Positions 1-9,472 are shown, counted from the stretch's first letter. The stretch: DNA of 64,000 nucleotides from Alphaproteobacteria bacterium LSUCC0396 (GCA_041228345.1 CP166131.1:1223501-1287500), one strand, 5' to 3'. Program-made: numbers and translations. The notes: a model not told the origin generated them from the letters alone.

Positions 1-339
1 ATTGCGCAATTGGCGATCAATGTTCGCGCTGTTGAATACTCAACAATGCGGGCACTGGAAAAATATATAGACGATGGCGAGGTCGGTTTTTTCGCCTCTT
101 CACTGAAATTGTGCGGGGTTGCGGTGAACCAGTCGATTGACGAGGCGATCCTGGACCTCCTTGGGCCTGGTTCATTGCCAGCCGACAGCGCCTACAACGG
201 CGACATACCTGTCACTGGTCTGGTTGCGGATGCACAATTCGCCACTGAGGCCCGTTATTACATGCGTGGTCCGGCAATTGCCGGCGGTTCCAACGAAGTG
301 CAGCGCGCAATCATTTCCAAGCAAGTCCTGAAATTGTGA
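1..339 (+). CDS. acyl-CoA dehydrogenase, C-terminal part (5' end outside window)
   Basis: The reading frame is open from base 1, so this is the 3' part of a gene that begins before the window. The last residues (GGSNEVQRAIISKQVLKL) match the usual C-terminal end of acyl-CoA dehydrogenases, the helix that follows the FAD- and substrate-binding fold. It lies 9 bp before a second, 374-residue dehydrogenase and starts the visible part of an operon with crotonase and FadJ-like genes. Paired unequal dehydrogenase genes of this kind often form a heteromeric enzyme, as in pimeloyl-CoA or steroid side-chain dehydrogenases. That pairing is inferred. Substrate unknown. Confidence 0.85.
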   Translation: MAQLAINVRAVEYSTMRALEKYIDDGEVGFFASSLKLCGVAVNQSIDEAILDLLGPGSLPADSAYNGDIPVTGLVADAQFATEARYYMRGPAIAGGSNEVQRAIISKQVLKL

Positions 340-348
340 GGTCCACTC

Positions 349-1473
349 ATGCTTTTTGCTGCAACTGAAGAACAAAGACTAATCGAAGATTCTCTTGAAC
401 GGATTATGAGCGATCAGTGGGATCGTTGCCAATCCGGAAAGATCACTTCAACCGAATTGGTGGAGCTTCCAGTCTGGAAATCACTCAAAGAGCTTGGCCT
501 GATCTCTGCATGGCTGCCAGAGGATGCCGGGGGTGCTGGTAGTGGTGTGCGCGCTCTTCTGGTACTGGCCCGCGTGATTGGCCGTCACCTATTGCCCGCA
601 CCCTATCTGAGCAGCGCTGTTCTGTGTAGCGCGATCCTTTCGCGCCTGCCCGATGCTGAAATCCGCGAACTCCTCGAGAAAGTGGCCGCGGGCGACGCAC
701 GGTTGGCACTGGCCATCTATGAAGCCGGCCAACGCTATGACTTTCACGAACCGAAGACCGTGGCGCAGCACAATGATGGTGGCATTACCCTGTCCGGGTG
801 CAAGACGTGGGTGCTGGAGGCTGCGCAGGCCGACATGCTGATCGTCTCGGCCAAGGGCCCTTACGGCACCAGTTTGTATCTGGTGCCAACCGACACCTCC
901 GGCGTCACGCTTCAAGAATACGCAGCGGTAGATGGAACGCCAATGGCCAGCGTAGTTCTGGATAATGTCGCGATTTCATCTGAAGGGCAGATCGCCGACG
1001 CAACTCAATCCGACGCAGTTCTCGATTATGGGATAACGATGGTGGCGTTTGCAATATCCTCCGAGGTTCTGGGAGCTTGCGAGGCTGTGCACGAACAAAC
1101 CCTGGACTACATGCGTATTCGAGAACAATTTGGTCGCCCGATCGCCAAATTTCAGGCGCTGCAATTTCGTATGGCAGATCTTCATGTCGAGATTGAGATG
1201 CTGCGCTCGCTTGTTCTTGGCGCGATGAATAGGCTAGAGGAGGGTAAAGGGTCTCAGGCTGGTGCCGATGTTGCCGCCGCTGCTGCGATGGCTGCGCGGG
1301 TCGGGGATCTTGTCGGGCGCGAAGCGATCCAGATGCACGGGGCAATAGGCATGACGGAGAGCCTCGGCATCGGTCGCTACCTCATGCGTATCAACACGAT
1401 CTGCCGACTGTTTGGCGATCAACCCCACTTCCAGTCCCGTTATCTGGAGCTGACCGAAGGAGTGCTAAAATGA
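349..1473 (+). CDS. acyl-CoA dehydrogenase family protein (probable partner subunit)
   Basis: A 374-residue flavoprotein of the acyl-CoA dehydrogenase family, which oxidises an acyl-CoA to the 2-enoyl-CoA. An N-terminal helical domain is followed by a central beta domain (about residues 120-210). The C-terminal helical domain holds the family motif YMRIREQFGRPIAKFQALQ (near 255) and QMHGAIGMTE (near 333). The ATG at 349 has a GAGGT-type ribosome site. The stop codon overlaps the start of the next crotonase gene (ATGA), showing translational coupling. Its lower similarity to the classical catalytic C-terminus, compared with the upstream partial gene, suggests the small subunit of a heteromeric pair. 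This is inference. Confidence 0.85.
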   Translation: MLFAATEEQRLIEDSLERIMSDQWDRCQSGKITSTELVELPVWKSLKELGLISAWLPEDAGGAGSGVRALLVLARVIGRHLLPAPYLSSAVLCSAILSRLPDAEIRELLEKVAAGDARLALAIYEAGQRYDFHEPKTVAQHNDGGITLSGCKTWVLEAAQADMLIVSAKGPYGTSLYLVPTDTSGVTLQEYAAVDGTPMASVVLDNVAISSEGQIADATQSDAVLDYGITMVAFAISSEVLGACEAVHEQTLDYMRIREQFGRPIAKFQALQFRMADLHVEIEMLRSLVLGAMNRLEEGKGSQAGADVAAAAAMAARVGDLVGREAIQMHGAIGMTESLGIGRYLMRINTICRLFGDQPHFQSRYLELTEGVLK

Positions 1474-2261
1474 CAGGTGTAGTGGAAGAACCAGTTCGAC
1501 TGACGCGGGACGGCGCAGTTGCCATTACCACGATAGACGCATTGCACATGCGCAATGCGCTAGGAGCACCAGGAGTGCGCGAAGGGCTGAATACCGCTAT
1601 TTCTAGCTTTGAAGCAGACCCGGGTCTGCGGGTGATGATACTCTATGGTGCCGGTGGCGTGTTTTCTGCCGGCGGCAACCTGAACGCCCTTAGAGAGCTA
1701 CGCGACATTGATCAGATCCGAGCACGCCTGGTGACTGGCAGCAAGACAACGGGTTCTATCCTGACTTCGAGAAAGATTTACCTGGCGGCAGTCGAAGGGC
1801 CGGCATTCGGGGCTGGTATGGGCCTGGCCTTGTCCTGCGATCTAGTCATTGCATCGCAAACTGCCCGGTTTTGTGCCGCCCAGATCAAGGTTGGGGCATC
1901 GCCTGATGGATCCTTATTCTGGTCTTTGCCACGCCGGACCGGAAACGCTGTGGCCAAACGCATATTGCTGAGCGGAGACGAAATTTTAATGCCCGAAGCG
2001 CTTGAACTTGGGATCGCCGATTATGACGCTCCATCCAGCGAAGCACTTGAGAGGGCCCTTGTGGTTGCCCGCAAGTTGGCGCGGGGAGCGCCTCTGGCCC
2101 AGAGCACGGTCAAAGCTTTTTTTGCCGACAACATGGCAGGGCGCGACAGCATCCTCGACTGGGAACGGGAGTCTGCAGCGCAGAATTTTGTAACCAAGGA
2201 TTTCCTAGAAGGCGCAAATGCGTTCCTGGAAAAACGCAAACCTCAATTTAAGGGAAAGTAA
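1470..2261 (+). CDS. crotonase-fold protein lacking both catalytic glutamates
   Basis: A 263-residue enoyl-CoA hydratase/isomerase family protein. The oxyanion-hole region (FSAGGNLNAL, near residues 65-74) and the PAFGAGMG region (111-118) are conserved. The two glutamates used by classical enoyl-CoA hydratases are 20 residues apart; here those positions are Gly118 (in GAGMGLAL) and Gln138 (in AAQIKVG). The neighbouring FadJ-like protein keeps both. Classical hydration is therefore unlikely, and an isomerase, hydrolase, C-C lyase or binding role is more plausible. The start overlaps the upstream stop and the stop overlaps the next start, so it is firmly inside the acyl-CoA operon. Confidence 0.85.
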   Translation: MTGVVEEPVRLTRDGAVAITTIDALHMRNALGAPGVREGLNTAISSFEADPGLRVMILYGAGGVFSAGGNLNALRELRDIDQIRARLVTGSKTTGSILTSRKIYLAAVEGPAFGAGMGLALSCDLVIASQTARFCAAQIKVGASPDGSLFWSLPRRTGNAVAKRILLSGDEILMPEALELGIADYDAPSSEALERALVVARKLARGAPLAQSTVKAFFADNMAGRDSILDWERESAAQNFVTKDFLEGANAFLEKRKPQFKGK

Positions 2262-4333
2262 TGTCTGGTCGCGTGCATATAACCAATGAAAAAGGCCTCA
2301 GGATCCTCTGGCTTGATCATCCTCCAGTCAACGCACTCTCCAGCGATCTGCGCTTGGGACTTCTTACAGCGATCACTGACGCTGCGAGCGATGACAGCGT
2401 AAAGGCGTTGGCCCTGATCGGGAAATCGGACAAGTTTTGTGCTGGGGCTGATATCAAGGCGTTTGGTGGTGGCCCACAACACCCACGCATTCCCGAACTC
2501 GCCGAAGCATTGGAAGGAATGGGCAAGCCCTCGGTCGCGCTCATTGATGGCTTCGCATTAGGCGGTGGATTAGAACTAGCGCTTGGCTGCACTGCAAGAA
2601 TCGCAACACACCGAGCACGCATCGGGCTACCAGAAATCGAGATTGGCATCTTCCCCTCGGGCGGTGGGTTGCAACGCCTCCCGCGCCTGATCGAGTTTAA
2701 CGCCGCCTTGGACCTTATCATCTCAGGCCGAAAAATCGGAGCAGCTGAGGCTGCGGAATTGGGAATTGTAGACCTTTGTGTAAAACCGGAAAACCTAATT
2801 ACGACCGTTCATAAGGTTTTGGCCCGTGATGACATCACGTGCAGGCTTCCGGTAACCAGCACGTCAATTGCCGATACACCTTCCAACCGCGACGCTCTGG
2901 AAAATGCGCGCAAACGGTTTACCCGTAGCGGCCGAATTCTATCGTCGCAGCAGACCATCCTTGACCGCTTGGAGCAAAGCCTCGGTCAACCTTACGCGGT
3001 TGAAATCAAAGTGGATGCAGAGGTGTCCAGAGCGTTACTTCAATCTCCACAAAGCAAGGCCCTGCGTCATTTGTTTTCGGCTGAACGAAAGGCGGGACGA
3101 TCGGCTGAAGATCTTCCTGCCGTTGATGTGCCACGCACAGTCGGAATTGCAGGCGGCGGAACTATGGGGGGCGGGATCGCTCTTGCAACCGCCCAAGCCG
3201 GGATCAGAGTGGCGCTGTTTGACCCAGACGAAGGCGCCAGGCAGCGATTGAAAAAAAGGATCTCTGCCTTCCGGGATGGTCAGTTGGCGAAAGGTCGCAT
3301 AAGCGCAACCGAGGGCGACGCCTTTGTCAACCGGATTGCCATTGTGGATACTCTGGAGGGTCTGTGCGATGCTGAGCTGGTGATCGAAGCCGTTATCGAA
3401 GATCTGAGCGTAAAACAGGCTCTGTTTACCAGGCTGCAAGACATATGTGCGTTAGAATGCGTGTTTGCGTCAAATACCTCTTACCTGGATCTTGACGCGA
3501 TGGCCGCTACCTTGTCCCGCCCGGAACGCCTAATTGGGCTGCATTTCTTCAGTCCGGCTGAGGTCATGCCGTTGCTGGAGATCGTGAAAGGTGGGCTATC
3601 GTCAGACTGGGCATTCGCGACAGGGGCTGCGTATTCGCGCAAACTTGGCAAACGTGGCGTGCTCATGTCCGCATGTCCCGGCTTTGCCGCAAACCGCAGC
3701 CGATTTCCGATGATGAACGAGGCGCGCCTGCTGCTGGAAGACGGCGCCAGCCCGGTGCAGGTTGACCGTGTTTTTCGTACATTCGGGTTTCCGATGGGGC
3801 CGTTTGAAACCAACGATCTCACTGGTCTTGATATTTTGGTTAAAGGGCATGCGTTCATTCCAGCTGAGCTTCGACCGGGCCGGCAGTCCGAGTTGCCGTT
3901 TGCGATGGTTGATGCCGGTCGGATAGGGCAAAAGGCCAACAAGGGATGGTACCGGTATGAAGAGGGTAACCGCAAGCCCATCGCAGACCCGGATCTGGAA
4001 CAGCTTTTGAATGCGTTTCGTGAAGAGAAACGCATAATTCCCCGGAAATTCTCAGATGAAGAAGTCTTGCAGCGCTGTCTTTATGCCGCCGTCAATGAGG
4101 CTGGGCGCGTTGTGCTGGAGGGTGTCGTCACCCGTCCCGGAGATATGGATGTGATTTGGGTCAATGGCTTTGGTTTCCCAAGGGAAAAAGGTGGTATCCT
4201 GCATTGGTCTTACGGCATTGGCTTTGCGGAGATCGCAGAAATAATTGACCGCGACTTCAGGCCAGAAGATCCTGCCCGCTGGCCAGTCTGCGACTTCTCT
4301 TCTTTAGGGGAAATCATAGGGATTGTAAAATAA
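2261..4333 (+). CDS. bifunctional enoyl-CoA hydratase / 3-hydroxyacyl-CoA dehydrogenase (FadJ-like)
   Basis: A 690-residue fusion, close to the usual 700-720 of FadJ/MFE1 proteins. The N-terminal crotonase domain (about 1-190) keeps both catalytic glutamates in GGGLELAL and GLPEIEIG. A Rossmann NAD-binding domain begins near residue 292 with GIAGGGTMGGGIA. The C-terminal 3-hydroxyacyl-CoA dehydrogenase domains follow, with FFSPAEVMPLLEIV and NRSRFPMMNEA. It would hydrate 2-enoyl-CoA and oxidise the 3-hydroxyacyl-CoA in the cytoplasm. It overlaps the preceding crotonase gene by one base (TAATG). With the dehydrogenases it supplies the first steps of a beta-oxidation-like route; no thiolase is visible in the window. 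Confidence 0.92.
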   Translation: MSGRVHITNEKGLRILWLDHPPVNALSSDLRLGLLTAITDAASDDSVKALALIGKSDKFCAGADIKAFGGGPQHPRIPELAEALEGMGKPSVALIDGFALGGGLELALGCTARIATHRARIGLPEIEIGIFPSGGGLQRLPRLIEFNAALDLIISGRKIGAAEAAELGIVDLCVKPENLITTVHKVLARDDITCRLPVTSTSIADTPSNRDALENARKRFTRSGRILSSQQTILDRLEQSLGQPYAVEIKVDAEVSRALLQSPQSKALRHLFSAERKAGRSAEDLPAVDVPRTVGIAGGGTMGGGIALATAQAGIRVALFDPDEGARQRLKKRISAFRDGQLAKGRISATEGDAFVNRIAIVDTLEGLCDAELVIEAVIEDLSVKQALFTRLQDICALECVFASNTSYLDLDAMAATLSRPERLIGLHFFSPAEVMPLLEIVKGGLSSDWAFATGAAYSRKLGKRGVLMSACPGFAANRSRFPMMNEARLLLEDGASPVQVDRVFRTFGFPMGPFETNDLTGLDILVKGHAFIPAELRPGRQSELPFAMVDAGRIGQKANKGWYRYEEGNRKPIADPDLEQLLNAFREEKRIIPRKFSDEEVLQRCLYAAVNEAGRVVLEGVVTRPGDMDVIWVNGFGFPREKGGILHWSYGIGFAEIAEIIDRDFRPEDPARWPVCDFSSLGEIIGIVK

Positions 4334-4407
4334 ACTGTAAATTGTTAACGGTTTATGACTGGAAATTAGTGATAACTGTCAAATCAAAAACTGAGGAGGA
4401 ACATAAA

Positions 4408-5451
4408 ATGAAATTTACTAATCTTCTTAAGAGGCTTGGAATTGTCCTGGGCCTTGGCATTGGCACTACCTTATCACTGGGAAGTATTGCCAGTGCGGAT
4501 ACTTTCAGATCAGAAACGAATGTGGCCGGCTCCGGCGCTTATCTTGGCATGGTTGGGTTTGCAAGTGTCGTATCTAAATACGCTGGCCATAACCTGGAAG
4601 TCAAAGCGGATATTCCTGTTTCAAAATCTATGGTGGCTCTGGGTCGGGCCAAGGCTGACATAACGAATGTCGTGCTACCATTGGTGGGCGCGATGAAGAA
4701 TGGTAAAGGCCCATACAAAAAATTGTCGAATTCTGCCGAAGTTGCTGAAGGTATTCGGATGATCCTAACCCACCCCTCCGGCACTTATCACATCGTCACA
4801 TTCGACGGTAACGGCATTGAGTCCATGCAGGATATAAAAGGCAAAAAAGTTTATACCGGCCCCAAAAACGCGGCAATGTACCAGACTGGGCTAACGCTTA
4901 TCAACGGTGAAACAGGATATAAACCAGGTGTCGATTTCGAGGTGCTTGATCTTGACATGAAGGGTGGAGAACAGGCGTTTCTGGATGGTCACGTTGATGT
5001 CTGGATCCGGCCAGCACCCCTAGGTGGCGCGTTGATTGAACAAGTAGGGGTTAGCCGAGGCGTCCGGTTCCTCGGGCTGACAGAAAAAGGTATGAAATCA
5101 GAAGGCGTATTAAATTTCACGAACGGGCCCGGTCGCACGGCCGATTTGATCCCAGTTGGAACATACACTGGTCAAGCCAACAAAGAACCGGTCAAAACCG
5201 TCGGCTTCTGGCTTGGGATAGGCGCCAACAAGAACGTGGATGCGGATGCAGTTTATGAAATGACCAAGGCGGTCTGGAACAATCTGGACGAGTACAAATC
5301 CGTCGCGAAAGCGTTTTTTGCTCCGATGACACAGAAAGGTCTTATTGATCATATGACCGCTCCTCTGCATCTGGGCGCCTACAGGTTCTACAAAGAGATG
5401 GGGCTAGATATCCCCGAGCGTCTTATTCCTCCCGAAGCCGCCACTAATTAA
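4408..5451 (+). CDS. TRAP transporter solute-binding protein, TAXI family
   Basis: A periplasmic binding protein of about 347 residues. The start at 4408 was chosen because a strong GAGGAGG ribosome site lies just upstream and the product then begins with a clean signal peptide (MKFTNLLKRLG, hydrophobic core, cleavage near ASA|D). A longer frame from 4342 has no such site. The mature part has the TAXI-family pattern (GSGAYLGMVGFASVV, GKKVYTGPKNAAMY). It precedes a fused TRAP permease by 37 bp, and both sit inside the acyl-CoA operon. The imported solute is thus probably a carboxylic acid that is activated to a CoA ester, but this is not readable from sequence. Confidence 0.9.
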   Translation: MKFTNLLKRLGIVLGLGIGTTLSLGSIASADTFRSETNVAGSGAYLGMVGFASVVSKYAGHNLEVKADIPVSKSMVALGRAKADITNVVLPLVGAMKNGKGPYKKLSNSAEVAEGIRMILTHPSGTYHIVTFDGNGIESMQDIKGKKVYTGPKNAAMYQTGLTLINGETGYKPGVDFEVLDLDMKGGEQAFLDGHVDVWIRPAPLGGALIEQVGVSRGVRFLGLTEKGMKSEGVLNFTNGPGRTADLIPVGTYTGQANKEPVKTVGFWLGIGANKNVDADAVYEMTKAVWNNLDEYKSVAKAFFAPMTQKGLIDHMTAPLHLGAYRFYKEMGLDIPERLIPPEAATN

Positions 5452-5488
5452 GCCGCGATAAGTTTGACGTCTTGGGGAGAATCTAGCG

Positions 5489-7417
5489 GTGACTGAGCAA
5501 AACGAATCAGAGAACAAAAACAACTGGTTAAACCAAACCATTGGGCTTCTCGGGGCGGCGGTCGCCGTTGCAGTGTCGTTGTCAGCCATCTACACTGCGG
5601 GTTTCGGCGCTTTGCCGCCCGATATTCATAGGACGGCCGCGGTTCTGATCTGCGCATTCGTGCTGGTCGCATCAAAGTATGGCTTGGCCCACATTCTAAA
5701 ACCCCAAAGCCACGGGGGATTGTGGGCCTGCTGGATGACAGATGCTGTTATGATTGGCGCACTGGGGTTAGCCAGTTTCTGGTTCCACCGGGTCTTCCCG
5801 TTGATAGAAAACGAGTTCTATTCACCTCAGACGTTGGACATCCTCATAGGGTTTGCTGGTATCACTGCATTGCTGGAGGTTGGACGACGCGTGTGGGGAT
5901 TGCCTTTGCTGATCGTGACCCTGGTGTTCATGTGCTACCTTCTGTTTGGCCACCTTTTGCCAACTTCTATTGGGCATTTTCAATTTTCGGGACAGCAGAT
6001 CGTGGAAACGCTCTGGTTCGGATACGCTGGCATTTTCAGCACTATCATGGGAATTGTTTTAAACCTTGTCTTTGTCTTCGTGATCTTTGGCGTGCTGCTG
6101 GAGGCAACTGGAGCTGGGGATTCTCTTTTGAAAATCGCGCTTGCCGCCACCGGCAGGACCCGGGGCGGACCAGCGCATGGCGCCATTGTCGCAAGCGGCT
6201 TTTTCGGTATGATGTCCGGCAGCACTGTTGCCAATGTTGTCGGCACTGGCACATTTACCATCCCGATGATGAAAAAGCGCGGATTCAAGCCGGAATTCGC
6301 CGGTGGGATCGAAGCGACCGCCTCGTCAGGCGGCCAAATCGTGCCACCAATCATGGGGGCCGCAGCATTCGTGATGGCGGATCTGGTGGGGGTTCCCTAC
6401 CTGATGATCGCGACAGCTGCGTTAGTACCGGCATTCCTATACTATTTCAATCTGTTCATGAGCGTGACTATCGAAGCACGAAAACAGGGCATCGAACCGC
6501 TTCCAAAAAGTGAACTGCCAACACTCACGAGGGTGGACTTTTACAAATCGTTCTCGTTCCTGCTGCCAATCTTTGCGGTCGTGTTGGTACTGCTCAGCGG
6601 TCGATCCCCCTCTTTTGCCGGGTTTTCCGCGGTTATAACTGTGCTGGTCACCGGATTGTTCAATCCAGAATTGCGGCGAGACCCAATGCGCCTAGTGCGA
6701 GGGTTGGTCAATGGCGGTATCAATGCAGCAAGCGTTCTGATCGCCATTGCAATGATCGGCATAATTATTGCGACCATGAACAGCACTGGAGCCGGGCTTA
6801 AATTCGCAAGCTACATCGAGTACCTGGGACAGGGGAAATTGTTTTTATCGCTGTTACTGGCCATGGTCGGTGCGCTTTTGCTGGGCATGGGCATGCCGAC
6901 ACTGCCGGCCTATTTGGTGATCATCCTGGTTCTGGGGCCAGCCATCGAACGCATGGGACTCTCAGCGCTGACGATCCATATGTTCGTGTTCTATTATGGC
7001 GTCGCCTCATCTATTACCCCACCTGTTGCGCTGGCGGCCTATGCTGCAGCGCCGATCGCAAAATCCGATCCGCTTCGGACGGGCATCATGGCGGTCCGAC
7101 TAGGGGCTGCAAAATTCATAGTTCCCTTTATCTTTGCCTATAACCCGACAATACTCATGATTGAGGTCTTCGACCCACTCGAGTTCGCGGTAGTCATGCT
7201 GCGGACGCTGCTTGCGTTTTGGTTGTTTGCAACCGTGATGGCGGGCTTCCACCGGGCTCTACTGACGCGAGGTGAGGTAGCCGTCAGGACCGGTATCGCA
7301 ATACTGCTATTGCTCAGCTACGCTTGGGCTCAGGTTGGGGGTTTGTTGTTGGCCGCAGTGGTCTTGGGCTTGCATTATTATCGGACGCAAAACCAAAAAG
7401 AGGGCAGTAAGGAATGA
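5489..7417 (+). CDS. TRAP transporter fused permease (DctQM type, TAXI-associated)
   Basis: A 642-residue polytopic inner-membrane protein whose length and hydrophobic segments fit fused small-plus-large TRAP permeases. The N-terminal part has the four-helix DctQ-like portion. The rest is DctM-like with typical motifs (GGPAHGAIVASGFFGMMSGS, GGQIVPPIMGAAAF, LGMGMPTLPAYL, SITPPVALAAYAAA). The GTG start at 5489 has a GGGGAGA ribosome site eight bases upstream. It would use an ion gradient to move the solute captured by the upstream TAXI protein. The stop overlaps the next dehydrogenase start (ATGA at 7414-7417). Confidence 0.92.
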   Translation: MTEQNESENKNNWLNQTIGLLGAAVAVAVSLSAIYTAGFGALPPDIHRTAAVLICAFVLVASKYGLAHILKPQSHGGLWACWMTDAVMIGALGLASFWFHRVFPLIENEFYSPQTLDILIGFAGITALLEVGRRVWGLPLLIVTLVFMCYLLFGHLLPTSIGHFQFSGQQIVETLWFGYAGIFSTIMGIVLNLVFVFVIFGVLLEATGAGDSLLKIALAATGRTRGGPAHGAIVASGFFGMMSGSTVANVVGTGTFTIPMMKKRGFKPEFAGGIEATASSGGQIVPPIMGAAAFVMADLVGVPYLMIATAALVPAFLYYFNLFMSVTIEARKQGIEPLPKSELPTLTRVDFYKSFSFLLPIFAVVLVLLSGRSPSFAGFSAVITVLVTGLFNPELRRDPMRLVRGLVNGGINAASVLIAIAMIGIIIATMNSTGAGLKFASYIEYLGQGKLFLSLLLAMVGALLLGMGMPTLPAYLVIILVLGPAIERMGLSALTIHMFVFYYGVASSITPPVALAAYAAAPIAKSDPLRTGIMAVRLGAAKFIVPFIFAYNPTILMIEVFDPLEFAVVMLRTLLAFWLFATVMAGFHRALLTRGEVAVRTGIAILLLLSYAWAQVGGLLLAAVVLGLHYYRTQNQKEGSKE

Positions 7418-8664
7418 CGACAACTCCAACGGTAGCAGACCGGCTTGTTGCTTTCATGGCGGATGAAATTTTCCCTCGCCATTTGGAAATGCAGGCCTTT
7501 ATCGAGAACAACAAACCCGGCACACGGCCTAAATTCCTGGCGACACTTCAGGAAAAAGCGAGGCAACAGGGTCTCTGGAACTTGGGGCTGCCAGAACTGC
7601 CTGACAACGCCCCAGGTACGCGTCTGACCAATACGGAATTCGCCCCTATAGCGGAAACCCTCGGCCAGATCCACTGGGCGGCAGAGGTGTTCAACTGCCA
7701 GGCCCCGGATCTGCCGAATATGGAAATGCTGGTGAAAGTTGGAACAGCGGCGCAGAAGGAACGCTGGCTGTATCCAATGCTCGACGGCAAGATCAAATCT
7801 GGCTTCGCAATGACTGAGCCGAATGTTGCCTCATCGGACGCTTTGAACATCGCATGTAAGATCACAGAGGACGGTGACGATTTCGTGCTCAATGGACACA
7901 AATGGTTTGCTGGTAATGTTGGGCTGGATTGTTGGCAATTTATTATTGTCATCGGAAATAGCGATCCGCAGGCCGAACCCCATGCCCGACATTCTGCAAT
8001 TATTGTCCCAGTCGCATCCAACGGCTTGGAGGTGGTCCGGCATGTGCCTGTTCTGGGCTTCCAACATCGGGCCAAACCCCATGGGGAGATCCGGCTGAAC
8101 AATGTCAGAGTCCCCAGGGAAAACCTGCTGGGGGAACGTGGGAGAGGTTTTGCCGCAGCCCAAGTCCGGCTGGCCACCGCACGAATCCACCATTGCATGC
8201 GGTCGATTGGTGGTGCAGAACTGATGATTTCATTAATGGTTGAGCGCGCCAGAGCACGAAAAGCTTTTGGCAAGAAACTGTCAGAGCACGACAAGATAAG
8301 GGAGTTTATCGCGCTTTCCCGTGTGGAGGTCGATCAGGCCCGCCTTTTGACGCTGGCCGCAGCAGAGGCACTAGATGCTAAAGGTAGTAAGGGCGCACGT
8401 CGTGAGATATCAATGATCAAACTGGCGGTGGCCTCTGCCTGCTACAATGTGGCTGACCGCGCAGTTCAGGTCTTTGGGGCTATGGGATTGACAAACGACT
8501 CGCCTGTAGCTGACTATTTCGCGCAGATGCGTGCCCTGAGGATTTACGATGGCCCAGACGAGGTTCATGTCCATTCAATTGCGCGACATGAATTCAAACG
8601 CCAGCAAGAGCGCGAGGGCGCACCCCTTCTCAGATTGCTGTGCCGGGACCTTTCACTTCAATAA
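7414..8664 (+). CDS. acyl-CoA dehydrogenase (ACAD10/11-like)
   Basis: A 416-residue dehydrogenase resembling the ACAD10/ACAD11-type branch. Visible motifs are GFAMTEPNVASSDALN (near 130), NGHKWFAGN (near 159), RARKAFGKKLSEHDKIRE in the C-terminal helices, and RIYDGPDEVHVHSIAR near 380, which contains the expected base glutamate. It is translationally coupled to the TRAP permease gene, which ties import to oxidation of the imported acid's CoA ester. A tail of about 25 residues after ARHEFKR is variable. Substrate unknown; members of this branch may act on branched or hydroxylated acyl-CoAs. Confidence 0.88.
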   Translation: MTTTPTVADRLVAFMADEIFPRHLEMQAFIENNKPGTRPKFLATLQEKARQQGLWNLGLPELPDNAPGTRLTNTEFAPIAETLGQIHWAAEVFNCQAPDLPNMEMLVKVGTAAQKERWLYPMLDGKIKSGFAMTEPNVASSDALNIACKITEDGDDFVLNGHKWFAGNVGLDCWQFIIVIGNSDPQAEPHARHSAIIVPVASNGLEVVRHVPVLGFQHRAKPHGEIRLNNVRVPRENLLGERGRGFAAAQVRLATARIHHCMRSIGGAELMISLMVERARARKAFGKKLSEHDKIREFIALSRVEVDQARLLTLAAAEALDAKGSKGARREISMIKLAVASACYNVADRAVQVFGAMGLTNDSPVADYFAQMRALRIYDGPDEVHVHSIARHEFKRQQEREGAPLLRLLCRDLSLQ

Positions 8665-8713
8665 TATAGGAAATGGGTATATTTTCAGACAAGACCCTTA
8701 AAAAACGCATCAG

Positions 8714-9472
8714 ATGACACCTTCAGTTCTACAAGAAAAAAGTATTCTTTCGATTGGTTCCTCTACTACAACTGATCCGGCATTTCTGTCGATCTCAGAA
8801 CAGATTGCAGTCCAATTGGCTAAGGACATATTATCAGGCAAACTGGCTGAAAACGACAAGCTTTCTGAACAAAAGCTTGCAGAGCGCTTTGGCACCAGTC
8901 GAGGGCCTATCCGAGACGGGATAAAAATTTTGGAGCAGAATGGTTTTGTAAGGTCCAAGCCCCGTCTCAGTGCACGGGTCAACTCAATCACGCGCCATGA
9001 GATCCAGCAGCTGTTTGATGTCCGCGCTCAAATTTTGGGATTGCTTGCTCGTTATGCGGCGCGAAATGCGACGCCAGATGATCTTATGGCACTGCGTAAA
9101 AATGTCGAGCACCTGCAGCAGATGAGGCTTGAAACATCTGGTGACGTTGGTGCCTTCTTCGTTCAATCCCACATGTGCTGGTCGTTGCTGCATAAAACCG
9201 CCAAGGCCCGCAGGATTTCCGCTATCGGATCTTATGTTATGGGATCAGCGATCTGGCAGTTGGCCTTTCGAGACAGCCTTCTGCAAAAGACCGACGACTA
9301 CCCGGATGATAAGTTCCTTCATAATTGGTGTGAGTTGCTGACCGCAATCGAAAACGGCGATGAAGACAAGGCTGAAGAAAGCGCGCGTGCACTAGTTGGT
9401 GTCACATGGGGCATGATCAAAGACTCGCTGACCTACCGGGTGGTTTTTACGAATTCTGGTCCGGCACCCTAA
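8714..9472 (+). CDS. GntR-family transcriptional regulator, FCD type
   Basis: A 252-residue regulator. The N-terminal winged helix-turn-helix (about residues 25-95) has LSEQKLAERFGTSRGPIRDGIKILEQNGFV. A C-terminal all-helical FCD domain follows (FDVRAQILGLLARYAAR, FFVQSHMCWSLLHKTAKARR). FCD proteins usually bind a carboxylic acid or its CoA product with a metal. It lies 49 bp after the TRAP/dehydrogenase genes on the same strand, so it probably controls that operon, the downstream dehydrogenase, or both. No strong ribosome site is seen before the ATG at 8714, so the exact start is uncertain. Confidence 0.88.
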   Translation: MTPSVLQEKSILSIGSSTTTDPAFLSISEQIAVQLAKDILSGKLAENDKLSEQKLAERFGTSRGPIRDGIKILEQNGFVRSKPRLSARVNSITRHEIQQLFDVRAQILGLLARYAARNATPDDLMALRKNVEHLQQMRLETSGDVGAFFVQSHMCWSLLHKTAKARRISAIGSYVMGSAIWQLAFRDSLLQKTDDYPDDKFLHNWCELLTAIENGDEDKAEESARALVGVTWGMIKDSLTYRVVFTNSGPAP

